In this document: piece by piece, positions 35,025-43,479 of the stretch
How positions within the stretch are numbered: the first letter of the stretch is position 1
Layout of the letters: each line of letters begins with the position of its first letter
NCBI GenBank assembly: GCA_008080745.1
Contig: SHMX01000008.1
Location: 1 to 64,000 of the forward strand
Direction of reading: 5' to 3'
From: Candidatus Thorarchaeota archaeon
GTDB taxonomy: Archaea > Asgardarchaeota > Thorarchaeia > Thorarchaeales > Thorarchaeaceae
Length of the DNA stretch: 64,000 nucleotides
Notes under the pieces: model-generated
Database searches by the model: none
Told to the model about the DNA's origin: nothing
Seen by the model: only the letters and a program-made list of their open reading frames with translations
Made by a program: the position numbers and the translations under genes

Positions 35025-35176
35025 TAAGTATTCTCCTCGAATTTGAAATATGTAGGATAAGACTGATAGGTGGTGCGTCCCCTACATCAGTATCCATTAC
35101 TCGCGATGGTTTATGAACTTTTGCAGAAACCAGCCAATGACTAAATAGGTAATCGGATGTTAATAATAGAATTGAA

Positions 35177-35203
35177 AGAGCTGACAGTGATTCTGCCAGC
35201 TCT
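35177..35203 (-). terminator. Terminator of the acidic-tail membrane protein gene
   Basis: AGAGCTG/CAGCTCT with an inner CAG/CTG pairing, followed on the minus strand by TTTCAATTCTATTATT. It lies 9 bases after the stop. Confidence 0.65.
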
Positions 35204-35211
35204 AGATTTAT

Positions 35212-36522
35212 CTACATAGATTCTTCTGATTGATCAGGCTCTTCTTCAGTTTCTGAATATTCTTCTGATTCTATAGGGGTTTCTTCGGATACCTTTTCGG
35301 TTTCAGAACTATCTGGCTCCATTTCAGTTTCTGGCTCATCCGAAGGCTTCTCCGGTTCTGATTCTTCGGGCTTGTGTTTTTCCTCTTCTTCAACTGGTTC
35401 GTGAACTGGTTTTTCTTCAGCTTTTACATCCGCGACTTTACCAATTCTTCGGAGATAGAATAGCTCCATAATAAGGGCAATCAAGGGGAAGATTAGTAGT
35501 TTGACCAAATCACTGATGGATTCAGCAAAGGCCTGTGCTGCTGGGTCCACAAGTATTGGGAACATTAAGTCTGCAAAGTAATATCCTATTGCCATGAAGA
35601 AGGTAATTCCAGCTGCGGTTTCTCCAGATATCTTGATTCTAGTATCAAGATTTTCGCGACTTGCGAGTGTCCTTCCAACAGAACTCATAGTATAAATTAC
35701 AAAGAAAATGGATATTGCAACTCCTACAAAATCCCAAGGTGTACCAGCGGGTTTGCCCGCATTGTATATGAAATATGCAGAATATAACGAAATAAACAAG
35801 CCCACCAACGCTACGTTATCAAGAGTGGTCTTATTCCGATGTCGTGCCATAATGAGGCCGTTTACGAAATTGAATCCTGAAGCTGCTAATGCACCCAAGA
35901 CGAGTAATCCTAGTAGTAATGCATTACCTGGAATCAAGAAATTAAGTAATTCTGGGTTTATGAAAACGACCGTGAATATGAGCGACCCAATTATTACAAA
36001 ATAACAGAAGAGATTACTCACACCAACAATCAACTTCATCCATCTTGACGTTGCTTGTGTATCCGCCATATCCGCATACTTCAATGCATTTCTTGTTGAT
36101 AGATATGCTTGGAATGCAATCCAACCAAAGAATGCAACTCCAAATATTATTCCGAGAAATATCGGTAATGCGAATAAAATGAACATTATCAAGATAATAC
36201 TACTAATAATTATCCATGGGATTAGATATAGTAGTGATTTCTTGTATGACTCTTCACTTGCAACATATTTTTGCATTCCCAAAGAGGATACAAGAGCTGT
36301 GAGCATAAAGAATACAGGCCATATTCCACCACCTAAAGCGGTTACAAATATGACTGCACCTTGTAGTGCTGGACTTACATCTAGTACTATCCTTCCTATT
36401 ACTGTTAAACCTGAGATTGCTATCAGAGCTATGATAAATACAATCGTCAGCCACTTCAGACGTTTTGACCTCAAAAACAACTTGAGGCCTTCAATGAATC
36501 CTGATATCACTGGTATTTCCAT
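35212..36522 (-). CDS. Polytopic membrane protein with acidic cytoplasmic tail
   Basis: This protein of about 436 residues has ten or more hydrophobic segments over residues 15-370. A tail of about 70 residues follows, dominated by Glu, Ser and Pro (EKPSDEPETEMEPDSSE and similar). The tail is low-complexity and very negatively charged, and may bind basic partners or metal ions (inference). GGAG 9 bases before the ATG (GGAGACGAATGTAATGG) sets the start. No transporter family motif was recognised. It sits between the surface protein and the thioredoxin-like protein on the same strand. Confidence 0.75.
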   Translation of the reverse strand: MEIPVISGFIEGLKLFLRSKRLKWLTIVFIIALIAISGLTVIGRIVLDVSPALQGAVIFVTALGGGIWPVFFMLTALVSSLGMQKYVASEESYKKSLLYLIPWIIISSIILIMFILFALPIFLGIIFGVAFFGWIAFQAYLSTRNALKYADMADTQATSRWMKLIVGVSNLFCYFVIIGSLIFTVVFINPELLNFLIPGNALLLGLLVLGALAASGFNFVNGLIMARHRNKTTLDNVALVGLFISLYSAYFIYNAGKPAGTPWDFVGVAISIFFVIYTMSSVGRTLASRENLDTRIKISGETAAGITFFMAIGYYFADLMFPILVDPAAQAFAESISDLVKLLIFPLIALIMELFYLRRIGKVADVKAEEKPVHEPVEEEEKHKPEESEPEKPSDEPETEMEPDSSETEKVSEETPIESEEYSETEEEPDQSEESM

Positions 36523-36571
36523 TACATTCGTCTCCTTGTACAAATAATCCATCAATGCAATATGTATACAG

Positions 36572-37039
36572 CTATTTAGTCTTGATGTGATAGAGTATTT
36601 CTTCCTCTATGGTTGATTTAATTGATGGTTTTTCAATAATCGTGCCAATACGTTTTCCATCTTTCCCAAAGATTTCTATCCAGGGGATCGCTTTTACCTT
36701 CCACTTCTCCATCTCAGGAGGGGATGGTGGAATTGCCCATTGAACATCTGGATCGAGAGGTACTGTCTTTACTTTGCCAAAAGACCTAATTTCTAAGCCA
36801 ATCTCTTCCTCTAGCTTAAGCAGGACTGGAATCGCATTTACGCAGTCTTTGCACCAAGCTGCACTTATCACAACTATACTAATATCTGGGGCATATTCTC
36901 TGAGTTCTTTAGCTGCATCTTGGTTCAATTGGTAGTCATTGTAAACAGAAAGAAATTTTTCTCTATCCTTCTCTTTCATTCCTTCGATGTATTTCCTCAC
37001 ACTCTGAGTTCTAGAACGAATATCCTCAAGATTTACCAT
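36572..37039 (-). CDS. Thioredoxin-like protein
   Basis: This protein of about 155 residues has a helical N-terminus of about 50 residues. A thioredoxin fold follows with the redox motif AAWCKDCVNAIPVL (CxxC) and the cis-proline segment AIPWIEIFG. WCKDC rather than WCGPC suggests a specialised disulfide or alkyl-hydroperoxide-related role. No signal peptide is present. The start is uncertain: ATGs at 37039, 37048 and 37084 are all in frame. The shortest leaves room for the divergent GTPase promoter. Confidence 0.8.
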   Translation of the reverse strand: MVNLEDIRSRTQSVRKYIEGMKEKDREKFLSVYNDYQLNQDAAKELREYAPDISIVVISAAWCKDCVNAIPVLLKLEEEIGLEIRSFGKVKTVPLDPDVQWAIPPSPPEMEKWKVKAIPWIEIFGKDGKRIGTIIEKPSIKSTIEEEILYHIKTK

Positions 37040-37153
37040 TTCAATCATTTCAAAATGTAATATTTCTGATAAAACCCTTCCCATGGTGCTTTCCTTTACC
37101 GTATGAAAAATCCTCATATGTATAGTCACAAATCAAATGTTACAGTGAATGAC

Positions 37154-37702
37154 ATGTCTGTTGATATATTCAAATCAATGCTAGTCGGCGCACCAAATGT
37201 TGGTAAGAGTTCAATTCTGCGACGATACAAGTTCGACGAATTCTCAGAGTCCTATACTGCCACCATTGGCGTAGATATGTCTGCTTCAACATTTGATTTT
37301 CCAACTGGAAAAGTTGTCCTAACTCTCATTGATATTGGTGGCCAACCTGCCTTTACTGATGTACAGAATGCTTTCTTTGCAGGTACTCACCACATTATTT
37401 TCATTTATGATGTAACTAAAGAATCAACCTTTAAACGGATACCTGATTTATACGAGCTTCTTTCAAAGAAGATATACGGTGGAGAGGCTGGATTCGTTAG
37501 TGGTTCTCTAGTGGCTAACAAAATCGATCTAGGAAAAAAAAGAATAGTTACACGAGAAGATGGGATTCTCACGTCAAATATTCTCAGTTTGAAATATTTT
37601 GAAGTGAGTGCAAAAACAGGTGAAGGAGTAAGTGAAGTATTCACTCACGCTGCTTCAGAATGTAGCCATACAGAACAGCCCGCGATAAAGGGGTATTTAT
37701 GA
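37154..37702 (+). CDS. Ras/Rab-like small GTPase 1
   Basis: This 182-residue protein has a complete G domain: P-loop GAPNVGKSS, switch I threonine in YTATIGVDMS, G3 DIGGQPAF with the catalytic glutamine, G4 ANKIDL and G5 VSAKTGEG. No C-terminal prenylation cysteine or lipid site is seen (it ends AIKGYL). Such small GTPases are typical of Asgard archaea and act as GTP-dependent switches. The start at 37154 gives MSVDIFKSMLVG; the frame extends 17 residues upstream. A second GTPase follows 90 bases later in the same direction. Confidence 0.9.
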   Translation: MSVDIFKSMLVGAPNVGKSSILRRYKFDEFSESYTATIGVDMSASTFDFPTGKVVLTLIDIGGQPAFTDVQNAFFAGTHHIIFIYDVTKESTFKRIPDLYELLSKKIYGGEAGFVSGSLVANKIDLGKKRIVTREDGILTSNILSLKYFEVSAKTGEGVSEVFTHAASECSHTEQPAIKGYL

Positions 37703-37791
37703 TGGGTCATTTCTTATTTTGATATAGGATAGAATATATTATATGCAAACATGTTATGATTTGATTGGGGCCTACAGACGGGTGCAGCACA

Positions 37792-38364
37792 GTGACTCGT
37801 GTTTATAGAACATTAATTATTGGCCCACGGAATGTGGGTAAAACATCATTGGTAAAGCGGTATCTTTACGATAGCTTTGACGAATCGTATACTGCAACAG
37901 TGGGGGTTGATATGAGTGTATACGATCTTGAATTTCCAGATGGCCGGGTTGTGGTAACAGTTCTCGATTTGGCTGGGGCACAGACCTTTCAATCTTTGAA
38001 GAATCGGTTCTATTGGGATACGCATCATGTGATAGCTGTATATGATGTTGCTGATCGCAAGACTTTCGAAACAATACCCGATTGGTATAATTCTATCTCC
38101 GAGGGACTCTGTATTCCTGGGTCTTTAGCACTCTCCGGTTGTTTAGTTGCAAACAAAATTGATACGGATAAAGAAATCGAAATAGATCCGATAGAAGCAC
38201 AACTCTTAGCTAGTCTACTAAACTGGGAATATTATGAAACTAGTGCAAAGACCGGAAGGAATGTAAGCGAATTATTCGTCCACGCTGCAATTTCATGCCG
38301 AACAAATCCCCTGCGTCAGAGTCATCTTGATAATCTACAGCTCCTTTCTGATTTTTCTCCCTGA
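37792..38364 (+). CDS. Ras/Rab-like small GTPase 2, unusual catalytic residues
   Basis: This 190-residue protein has P-loop GPRNVGKTS, switch I YTATVGVDMS, G3 DLAGAQTF, G4 ANKIDT and G5 TSAKTGRN. Where Ras has Gln61 (DTAGQE), this protein has Ala, with Gln one place later. The Ras Gly12 position is Arg. Both changes slow GTP hydrolysis in Ras, so this form may stay GTP-bound or need an unusual activator (inference). The GTG at 37792 has GGGTG 7 bases upstream; a TTG at 37765 is the alternative. AATATATTATATG about 50 bases upstream could be its own promoter. Confidence 0.88.
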   Translation: MTRVYRTLIIGPRNVGKTSLVKRYLYDSFDESYTATVGVDMSVYDLEFPDGRVVVTVLDLAGAQTFQSLKNRFYWDTHHVIAVYDVADRKTFETIPDWYNSISEGLCIPGSLALSGCLVANKIDTDKEIEIDPIEAQLLASLLNWEYYETSAKTGRNVSELFVHAAISCRTNPLRQSHLDNLQLLSDFSP

Positions 38365-38467
38365 TTTTTGTACCTCTATTATGGATTCTCTAGAATGAGC
38401 CATTAATCCAGTCTGACATGTGTACTACTTACTAACTGACAAATACAATATCCTGTGATTGATTTCT

Positions 38468-39100
38468 TTAATGTTCGAGCTTCTCGATAATAGATGCATA
38501 CTGTTCAGCGGTAAGCGCTCTTTTCAACAGCTCATTATCGTATCCTTCTTTTTTCAATATCTTGAGTATTTCAGAAACCCGTTCCTCAATACTTCTAAAC
38601 ATATTAGTTGAAAGCTGAATCTCCAGGGGAATGACTCCAAGTTGATAACCGTGAAAATCGATTTTTTTAATATGAGGATACATATCAGGGCCGTTCTCCC
38701 ATATACAGCTCTTTTCTCTAGTCCTTCTTAGTGATTCCTCAGAAACTAAATGTGCTATTTCGAATTTCATGCCATCAATCATCCATCTTGCCATGTACCA
38801 TTGTTCTTTACCATCTTCTGATATAATGGTGAACACAGGTTTGTCAACTGTCGAGAGCCAGTCATCAACGGAATCACTGGGAGTCTTTTGAACAGCATAC
38901 TCACTCATCAATTCTGCAAAGAATGAAACACCCTCGGCATCCTTTACTAGAATATCTACATCATTAGGCTGAATATCACAACCTTGCAGATATGTAGACA
39001 TGGATCCGCAGACGAGATATTCGAAATTTCTCTCTTGAGATTGACTATACGTTTTATCGAGAAATAATTTTAGGATGTTTTCAAGTTTATTTACATTCAT
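38468..39100 (-). CDS. Nucleotidyltransferase-fold protein (MNT-like)
   Basis: This 210-residue protein has VCGSMSTYLQG followed by NDVDILVKD, matching the GS...DxD signature of pol-beta-type nucleotidyltransferases. A third acidic strand may lie in FEIAHLV. A helical C-terminus (RVSEILKILKKEGYDNEL) follows. Single small members can modify tRNA, proteins or toxins, but the substrate is unknown here. The ATG at 39100 was chosen because the 31 upstream residues are hydrophobic and unlike the family. No HEPN partner gene is adjacent. Confidence 0.7.
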   Translation of the reverse strand: MNVNKLENILKLFLDKTYSQSQERNFEYLVCGSMSTYLQGCDIQPNDVDILVKDAEGVSFFAELMSEYAVQKTPSDSVDDWLSTVDKPVFTIISEDGKEQWYMARWMIDGMKFEIAHLVSEESLRRTREKSCIWENGPDMYPHIKKIDFHGYQLGVIPLEIQLSTNMFRSIEERVSEILKILKKEGYDNELLKRALTAEQYASIIEKLEH

Positions 39101-39176
39101 TTTTATTCCCAGCAGTTGGATATTGAAACCACTCAAAAAGTTATCACTCTGGTGTTGTGAGAAAAAGAAGAGAAAA

Positions 39177-39195
39177 GAGTGGAAAGAATCCACTC
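39177..39195 (-). terminator. TldD/TldE operon terminator
   Basis: GAGTGGA/TCCACTC, a 7-bp stem with an AAGAA loop, followed on the minus strand by TTTTCTCTTCTTTTTCTC. It lies 6 bases after the TldE stop. Confidence 0.75.
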
Positions 39196-39200
39196 AAAAT

Positions 39201-40580
39201 TTACTGGGTGGCTGCAGTTATCCTAACATCTGAAACCTTAATGGATGGGATAAATGTAGGCACATATACTTCCCACCAATAGATTTGCTTTCTATCCTTT
39301 CCCATAGCTGAGATGTTCTTAAACATTCGAAGCATGTTATCACTAATTCTAATGTTCTTTATTGGCTTCATCTCTCCATTTTCTATGAAAAATGTAGCAT
39401 CTCTGGGTATTGTGGAAAACTCGCCAGTTTGATAGTTCTGCCATCGAGTATACCAATTAGATGTAACATAGATGGTTGGCTTGTCGCTCTCCAAGAGTTC
39501 TTCAAGGGTATAATCACCCTCATTGAATACAATATTGGATGAGTCGGGCAATAGCATTCTTAGACCTTGACCTAGGCCAACGAATTCTGAACTACCCGTT
39601 GTTTCTGTTTCATACATCCTTGCTGTAGATGTGTTGTGTGTGAAATGCTTGAAAATACCATTATCTATGATATCGATATTCTGAGTTGGAGTTCCCTCCA
39701 CGTCAAAACCTCTGCTTGCCATTCCTTCAGGCATATGAGGATTGTCGGAAGCAGTTACGAAATCAGGTCCAACTTGCTGTCCGATTTTATCACCCAAAGG
39801 AGACATTCCTATCAAGACGAGAAATGGATTGGCCGCTCCTGGTAGATATCCAATTACATTAGCAGCTACAGTGGGGTTCATAACTAAATCATAGGTTCCA
39901 GGCGCTCCCTGTATTGCTCCATTAGCCCTCTTTGACAATTCACCCGCTTCTCGACCAGCTTCAATCATTGCTTCTTCTGCCTTACTTGGTATCGTTCCAC
40001 AAGTAATTCCTTGTCCAGAGTAATCTAATTCATCTTGAAATGCTCGGACATTTAGGTCATAGTTGGTCTTCTTAGATAGTCCTTCAAACCCAGAGCTTGT
40101 TCTGAGAAATTGTAATTCTTTCCCAAATAGCAATGCACCAGCAACTCGTTTAGCTCCTTCTTGTAGAGCTTTATCTATTGCAGCGTTTACCATTCCAGGT
40201 GCAATCTCATGATAATCATCAATTTTGTCATCATAGATCTTCTTGGGTTCTGTATATTTCTTCACTTCTGTTTCAATACCTGCATAGAACTGAGATTCAG
40301 GCATGAGCTTGGCAAATGCTATACTATCTGCCACTAGTGATCGTACATCGTCTTCATTAGATATAGCTCTTTGACTGAAACCTGTCTTTTCGCCATCGAC
40401 CACAACAAAAAGTTCCATAGTCTGAGTTTCCCAACGTTTGAGAATATCTATCGCACTCTGAGAAAAGCGGATTTGTGAACGTGATGACATATTTGACCTT
40501 GCGATAGCTGCATCCGTTTTATCTTTAGTAAGACTGATAGCTAAATCAGCATATCTCTTTAATTCATCCTGTTTACTCAT
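39201..40580 (-). CDS. tldE: TldE/PmbA-family protein
   Basis: This 459-residue protein is the non-catalytic partner of TldD, lacking an HExxxH motif. The family fold is supported by GAPGTYDLVMNPTVAANVIG and the C-terminal EVYVPTFIPSIKVSDVRI. With TldD it forms a heterodimeric or higher-order protease that degrades unfolded or modified peptides and matures some ribosomal peptides. Its ATG overlaps the TldD stop by one base (TAATG), indicating translational coupling. Confidence 0.9.
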   Translation of the reverse strand: MSKQDELKRYADLAISLTKDKTDAAIARSNMSSRSQIRFSQSAIDILKRWETQTMELFVVVDGEKTGFSQRAISNEDDVRSLVADSIAFAKLMPESQFYAGIETEVKKYTEPKKIYDDKIDDYHEIAPGMVNAAIDKALQEGAKRVAGALLFGKELQFLRTSSGFEGLSKKTNYDLNVRAFQDELDYSGQGITCGTIPSKAEEAMIEAGREAGELSKRANGAIQGAPGTYDLVMNPTVAANVIGYLPGAANPFLVLIGMSPLGDKIGQQVGPDFVTASDNPHMPEGMASRGFDVEGTPTQNIDIIDNGIFKHFTHNTSTARMYETETTGSSEFVGLGQGLRMLLPDSSNIVFNEGDYTLEELLESDKPTIYVTSNWYTRWQNYQTGEFSTIPRDATFFIENGEMKPIKNIRISDNMLRMFKNISAMGKDRKQIYWWEVYVPTFIPSIKVSDVRITAATQ

Positions 40581-42007
40581 TAGCCAACACCTCCAAGGCG
40601 AATATGTCTAAATCTTATTTCTGGCCCTCCTGCATTAATGGGAACACCTTGTCCAGGATCACTTTTACCGCAGGTTCCGCCCATAAGAAGATTGAACCTC
40701 TTGGAAAGTGCATCAGCTGATGTGAGTAAACCAACACTAGTTGTTTCAAGAACTGGTCTGCGCACCATCGTTTCTGTCAGTTCGCCATCCTTGATTAGAT
40801 ATGCTTCAACACCAGTATATTTGCTCTGGTAACGTCGGTCATCGATATTCCATTCACTAAAGCTTCTCATGAATACTCCCAATTTTACATCCTCAACAAG
40901 TTCTTCAAAGGAATGATCACCTGGTTCAAAGAAGGTGTTTGCCATTCTAATTATCGGTTCTCTACTAAAGGCAGATGCTCGAGCTGAGCCGTTAGATTCC
41001 ATTCCAAATCTTACACCAAACTCTCTATTCAGAAGTGGTTCATGAATTATTCCTTCTTTGATAAGATGACGTTTTCTCGCTTTCACTCCCTCATCATCAT
41101 ACATATAGAACCCAGCACTATTTGGTATAGTTGGGTCCTCTGATACAGTAATCACATCAGATGCAACTCGTGACTTTCCAATTTCTAAGTCTCTCCAGAA
41201 ACTTTCACCTGCTTGAGCTCCCTCTCGTCCCTTAATTCGGTCACCTTCACTTGGGTGACCAACATTTTCATGTGCGATGATTCCTGCTACTTCAGGTCCT
41301 ACAATCATATCAATTGGGTGTTCAAGAAGTTCCGGCAGTTTCTTTGCCTCACTAGCCGCTCGGATGAGTCTCTTTATTTCATCCTCTAATATTTCCAGCA
41401 ATTTTGCCTCTTTGATTCGTTCCCATCCACCTACTTCATTCGCGGTATACATTTTCTGCTCGCTAATTCCCTCTCGAGCTGCAGTCATGATAGCGAAAAT
41501 ATTGATTCGAGAATAATTGCTAGTAATATCCGTACCCTCGCTAGTCATGATATATTTTCGTTGTGTTATTGGAGCTATCATGAACGTGAAGCTTGCCAAA
41601 TCAGACATAATTTCAGTCATATCAGCTGCTAATTCCATAATGGTATCAGTTGAAACATCAATCAGTGGTTCTTTGACTTTAACTTCCCATTTTGCTTTCG
41701 TAGATATTGGCTCTCCCATGTCAATGGGTTCTTTCCTTTTAGCGGTCTTAGCCATTTTGAAAGCAGTCTGAATAGTATCTTCAGCGATTTCCTTATTCAT
41801 TCGGTCAAAAGAAGCAAAACCAAGATTTCCCTCAACGAGAACCCGTACTCCAATTCCTTCAGAGGGTTCCACGCCTCCTGAAACAGGCTGCCCATTTCGG
41901 TAGGCAAAACCTCGGCTTAGTTCTTGGATACACCGGGCCTCTACATATTTACAGCCGAGCTCGCGTCCGTAATCTACACAATACTCAACTAGATCCTTTG
42001 CGTCCAT
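40580..42007 (-). CDS. tldD: TldD-family metalloprotease
   Basis: This protein of about 475 residues has the zinc site IAHENVGHPSEGD (HExxxH) near residue 245 and the family blocks GIGVRVLVEGNLGFASFD and MGGTCGKSDPGQ. It is the catalytic subunit of the TldD/TldE protease. The ATG giving MDAKDLVEYC was used; eight further in-frame residues lie upstream. The gene is first in a two-gene operon with tldE. Confidence 0.93.
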   Translation of the reverse strand: MDAKDLVEYCVDYGRELGCKYVEARCIQELSRGFAYRNGQPVSGGVEPSEGIGVRVLVEGNLGFASFDRMNKEIAEDTIQTAFKMAKTAKRKEPIDMGEPISTKAKWEVKVKEPLIDVSTDTIMELAADMTEIMSDLASFTFMIAPITQRKYIMTSEGTDITSNYSRINIFAIMTAAREGISEQKMYTANEVGGWERIKEAKLLEILEDEIKRLIRAASEAKKLPELLEHPIDMIVGPEVAGIIAHENVGHPSEGDRIKGREGAQAGESFWRDLEIGKSRVASDVITVSEDPTIPNSAGFYMYDDEGVKARKRHLIKEGIIHEPLLNREFGVRFGMESNGSARASAFSREPIIRMANTFFEPGDHSFEELVEDVKLGVFMRSFSEWNIDDRRYQSKYTGVEAYLIKDGELTETMVRRPVLETTSVGLLTSADALSKRFNLLMGGTCGKSDPGQGVPINAGGPEIRFRHIRLGGVG

Positions 42008-42134
42008 ATTGAACACCGTTATAAATTCCATTCGACATCCTCTGTTAAAAGATTACCACTATCTCTGAAACGACAGCTAGAAGTCTTAAAATACCTGTAA
42101 CTTCTCTATTTCTTATTGTGGATTTGGTGATTGG

Positions 42135-43475
42135 ATGTCTATCATAGAAGAAACGACTAGTGACAAATGGAGAGCCATTTTCTTTTTCATCCTTCTTGAT
42201 ATCTTGCAGATTCTCTTTGTTTCTCTCTTGGTTATGGACGAGTCGGCTCTGTATGTCGTTGTATTTGATTTATCTAGATTTGACCCAGTTAATTCTCTCA
42301 TTCTATTTCTTGGAATATCTTTCATTCAATTCGTATTGATCTATGGAACCGCCGCTGGAGTGGTGAAAAACCCCAAAATGATTCAAATTTTTCCTGAGCA
42401 GGAAAAAGAGATTAAGCCTTGGAAGTATAGATATTCTCCTCAAGAACTTGTCAAGTGGACTCGAGATATTGCAAAAAAGAGCCATATCTCAATCAAGAGG
42501 ATAATGCTCATGCAATCCCCCCTTCCCAATGCATTCACATTTAGTTTACCAGGTTTTGGTTCAACAGTTGTCATTCATAGCAATATAACAGACCTACTTG
42601 ATCGTGATGAGGTTCAATCAGTTATTGCACATGAACTTGGACATTTGAAGAATCGGGATACCATAATTTCCATTGTTTCTAGAACCCCGGGATTCTATGT
42701 GTTTGTCATCTATCTCTATATTTACTTCCGAATAGGATTGGGATTACTCAATTCTTTAGCTGTGGATTTTGATGTCATCACTGCTGGAGCTCGTGCACTT
42801 GTATTGGTAGGTTTCATTATTCTGACTCTGGTCCTTATTACTATCTCAAGGCTATTTGTCCAGAAGAGCTCTCGTAAAGCAGAACTACTATGCGATTATT
42901 ACTCGTCACAAGTTGTCGGACCTCAGATTACTATCAACTCCTTGATCCGTCTTGGACAACGGGTTGAGGCTGTAACTGCATTGGTGGATGAGATAAAGTG
43001 GTTAGCTCAGATGGATCCTGAGAAAATTAATCCTATGACAGATGAGGAACTGGCACATATTATCAGTAGCTATCCTCTTGATGGGATAGATGAAGATAAT
43101 GCTCGTACAAAAGCACCTGAGCTCTTTCTATCAACCCGGTTACGTAGAATGAGAGAGGTCTATGGAGTGGAATTAAGTGATGAAACTATCCACGATGCGG
43201 TCGATCCTGCAGTTACCCAACTTCTTGAGAAAAGAAGTGAGATGACTCAGGAAGAAGAAGAGGAAGAAGAGGTCACTGTTGACTGGCGAAAAGCTGATGT
43301 TGATGAAGATAAGCGGTTGTCTGAAGAAGAGATATCTGATTTGATTCAACTACTGAAGGAGAATCCTCAGAAGATGTTATTTGACAATGAAGTTGGGGCA
43401 AATATATTGATGCTCGATCATCCAAACTTTCGACAGAGAATTCTATTCGTTGCTGAAGCGTGCAAGATTGAATAG
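42135..43475 (+). CDS. M48-family membrane metalloprotease (HtpX-like)
   Basis: This 446-residue protein has two N-terminal membrane helices (about residues 15-75). The zinc motif VIAHELGHLKNRD (HExxH) sits near residue 168. Two more helices are near 185-245, and the third ligand lies in SRKAELLCDYYSS (ExxxD). The C-terminal region is acidic (EEEEEEE run near residue 375). HtpX-type enzymes degrade damaged membrane proteins with the active site on the cytoplasmic face. It is divergent from tldD, so two quality-control proteases share an upstream region. Confidence 0.88.
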   Translation: MSIIEETTSDKWRAIFFFILLDILQILFVSLLVMDESALYVVVFDLSRFDPVNSLILFLGISFIQFVLIYGTAAGVVKNPKMIQIFPEQEKEIKPWKYRYSPQELVKWTRDIAKKSHISIKRIMLMQSPLPNAFTFSLPGFGSTVVIHSNITDLLDRDEVQSVIAHELGHLKNRDTIISIVSRTPGFYVFVIYLYIYFRIGLGLLNSLAVDFDVITAGARALVLVGFIILTLVLITISRLFVQKSSRKAELLCDYYSSQVVGPQITINSLIRLGQRVEAVTALVDEIKWLAQMDPEKINPMTDEELAHIISSYPLDGIDEDNARTKAPELFLSTRLRRMREVYGVELSDETIHDAVDPAVTQLLEKRSEMTQEEEEEEEVTVDWRKADVDEDKRLSEEEISDLIQLLKENPQKMLFDNEVGANILMLDHPNFRQRILFVAEACKIE

Positions 43476-43479
43476 TTCC

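Noticed and set aside
38468-39100. MNT/HEPN toxin-antitoxin pair
   Set aside because: The nucleotidyltransferase motif is present but there is no HEPN gene beside it; the neighbours are a GTPase and TldE.
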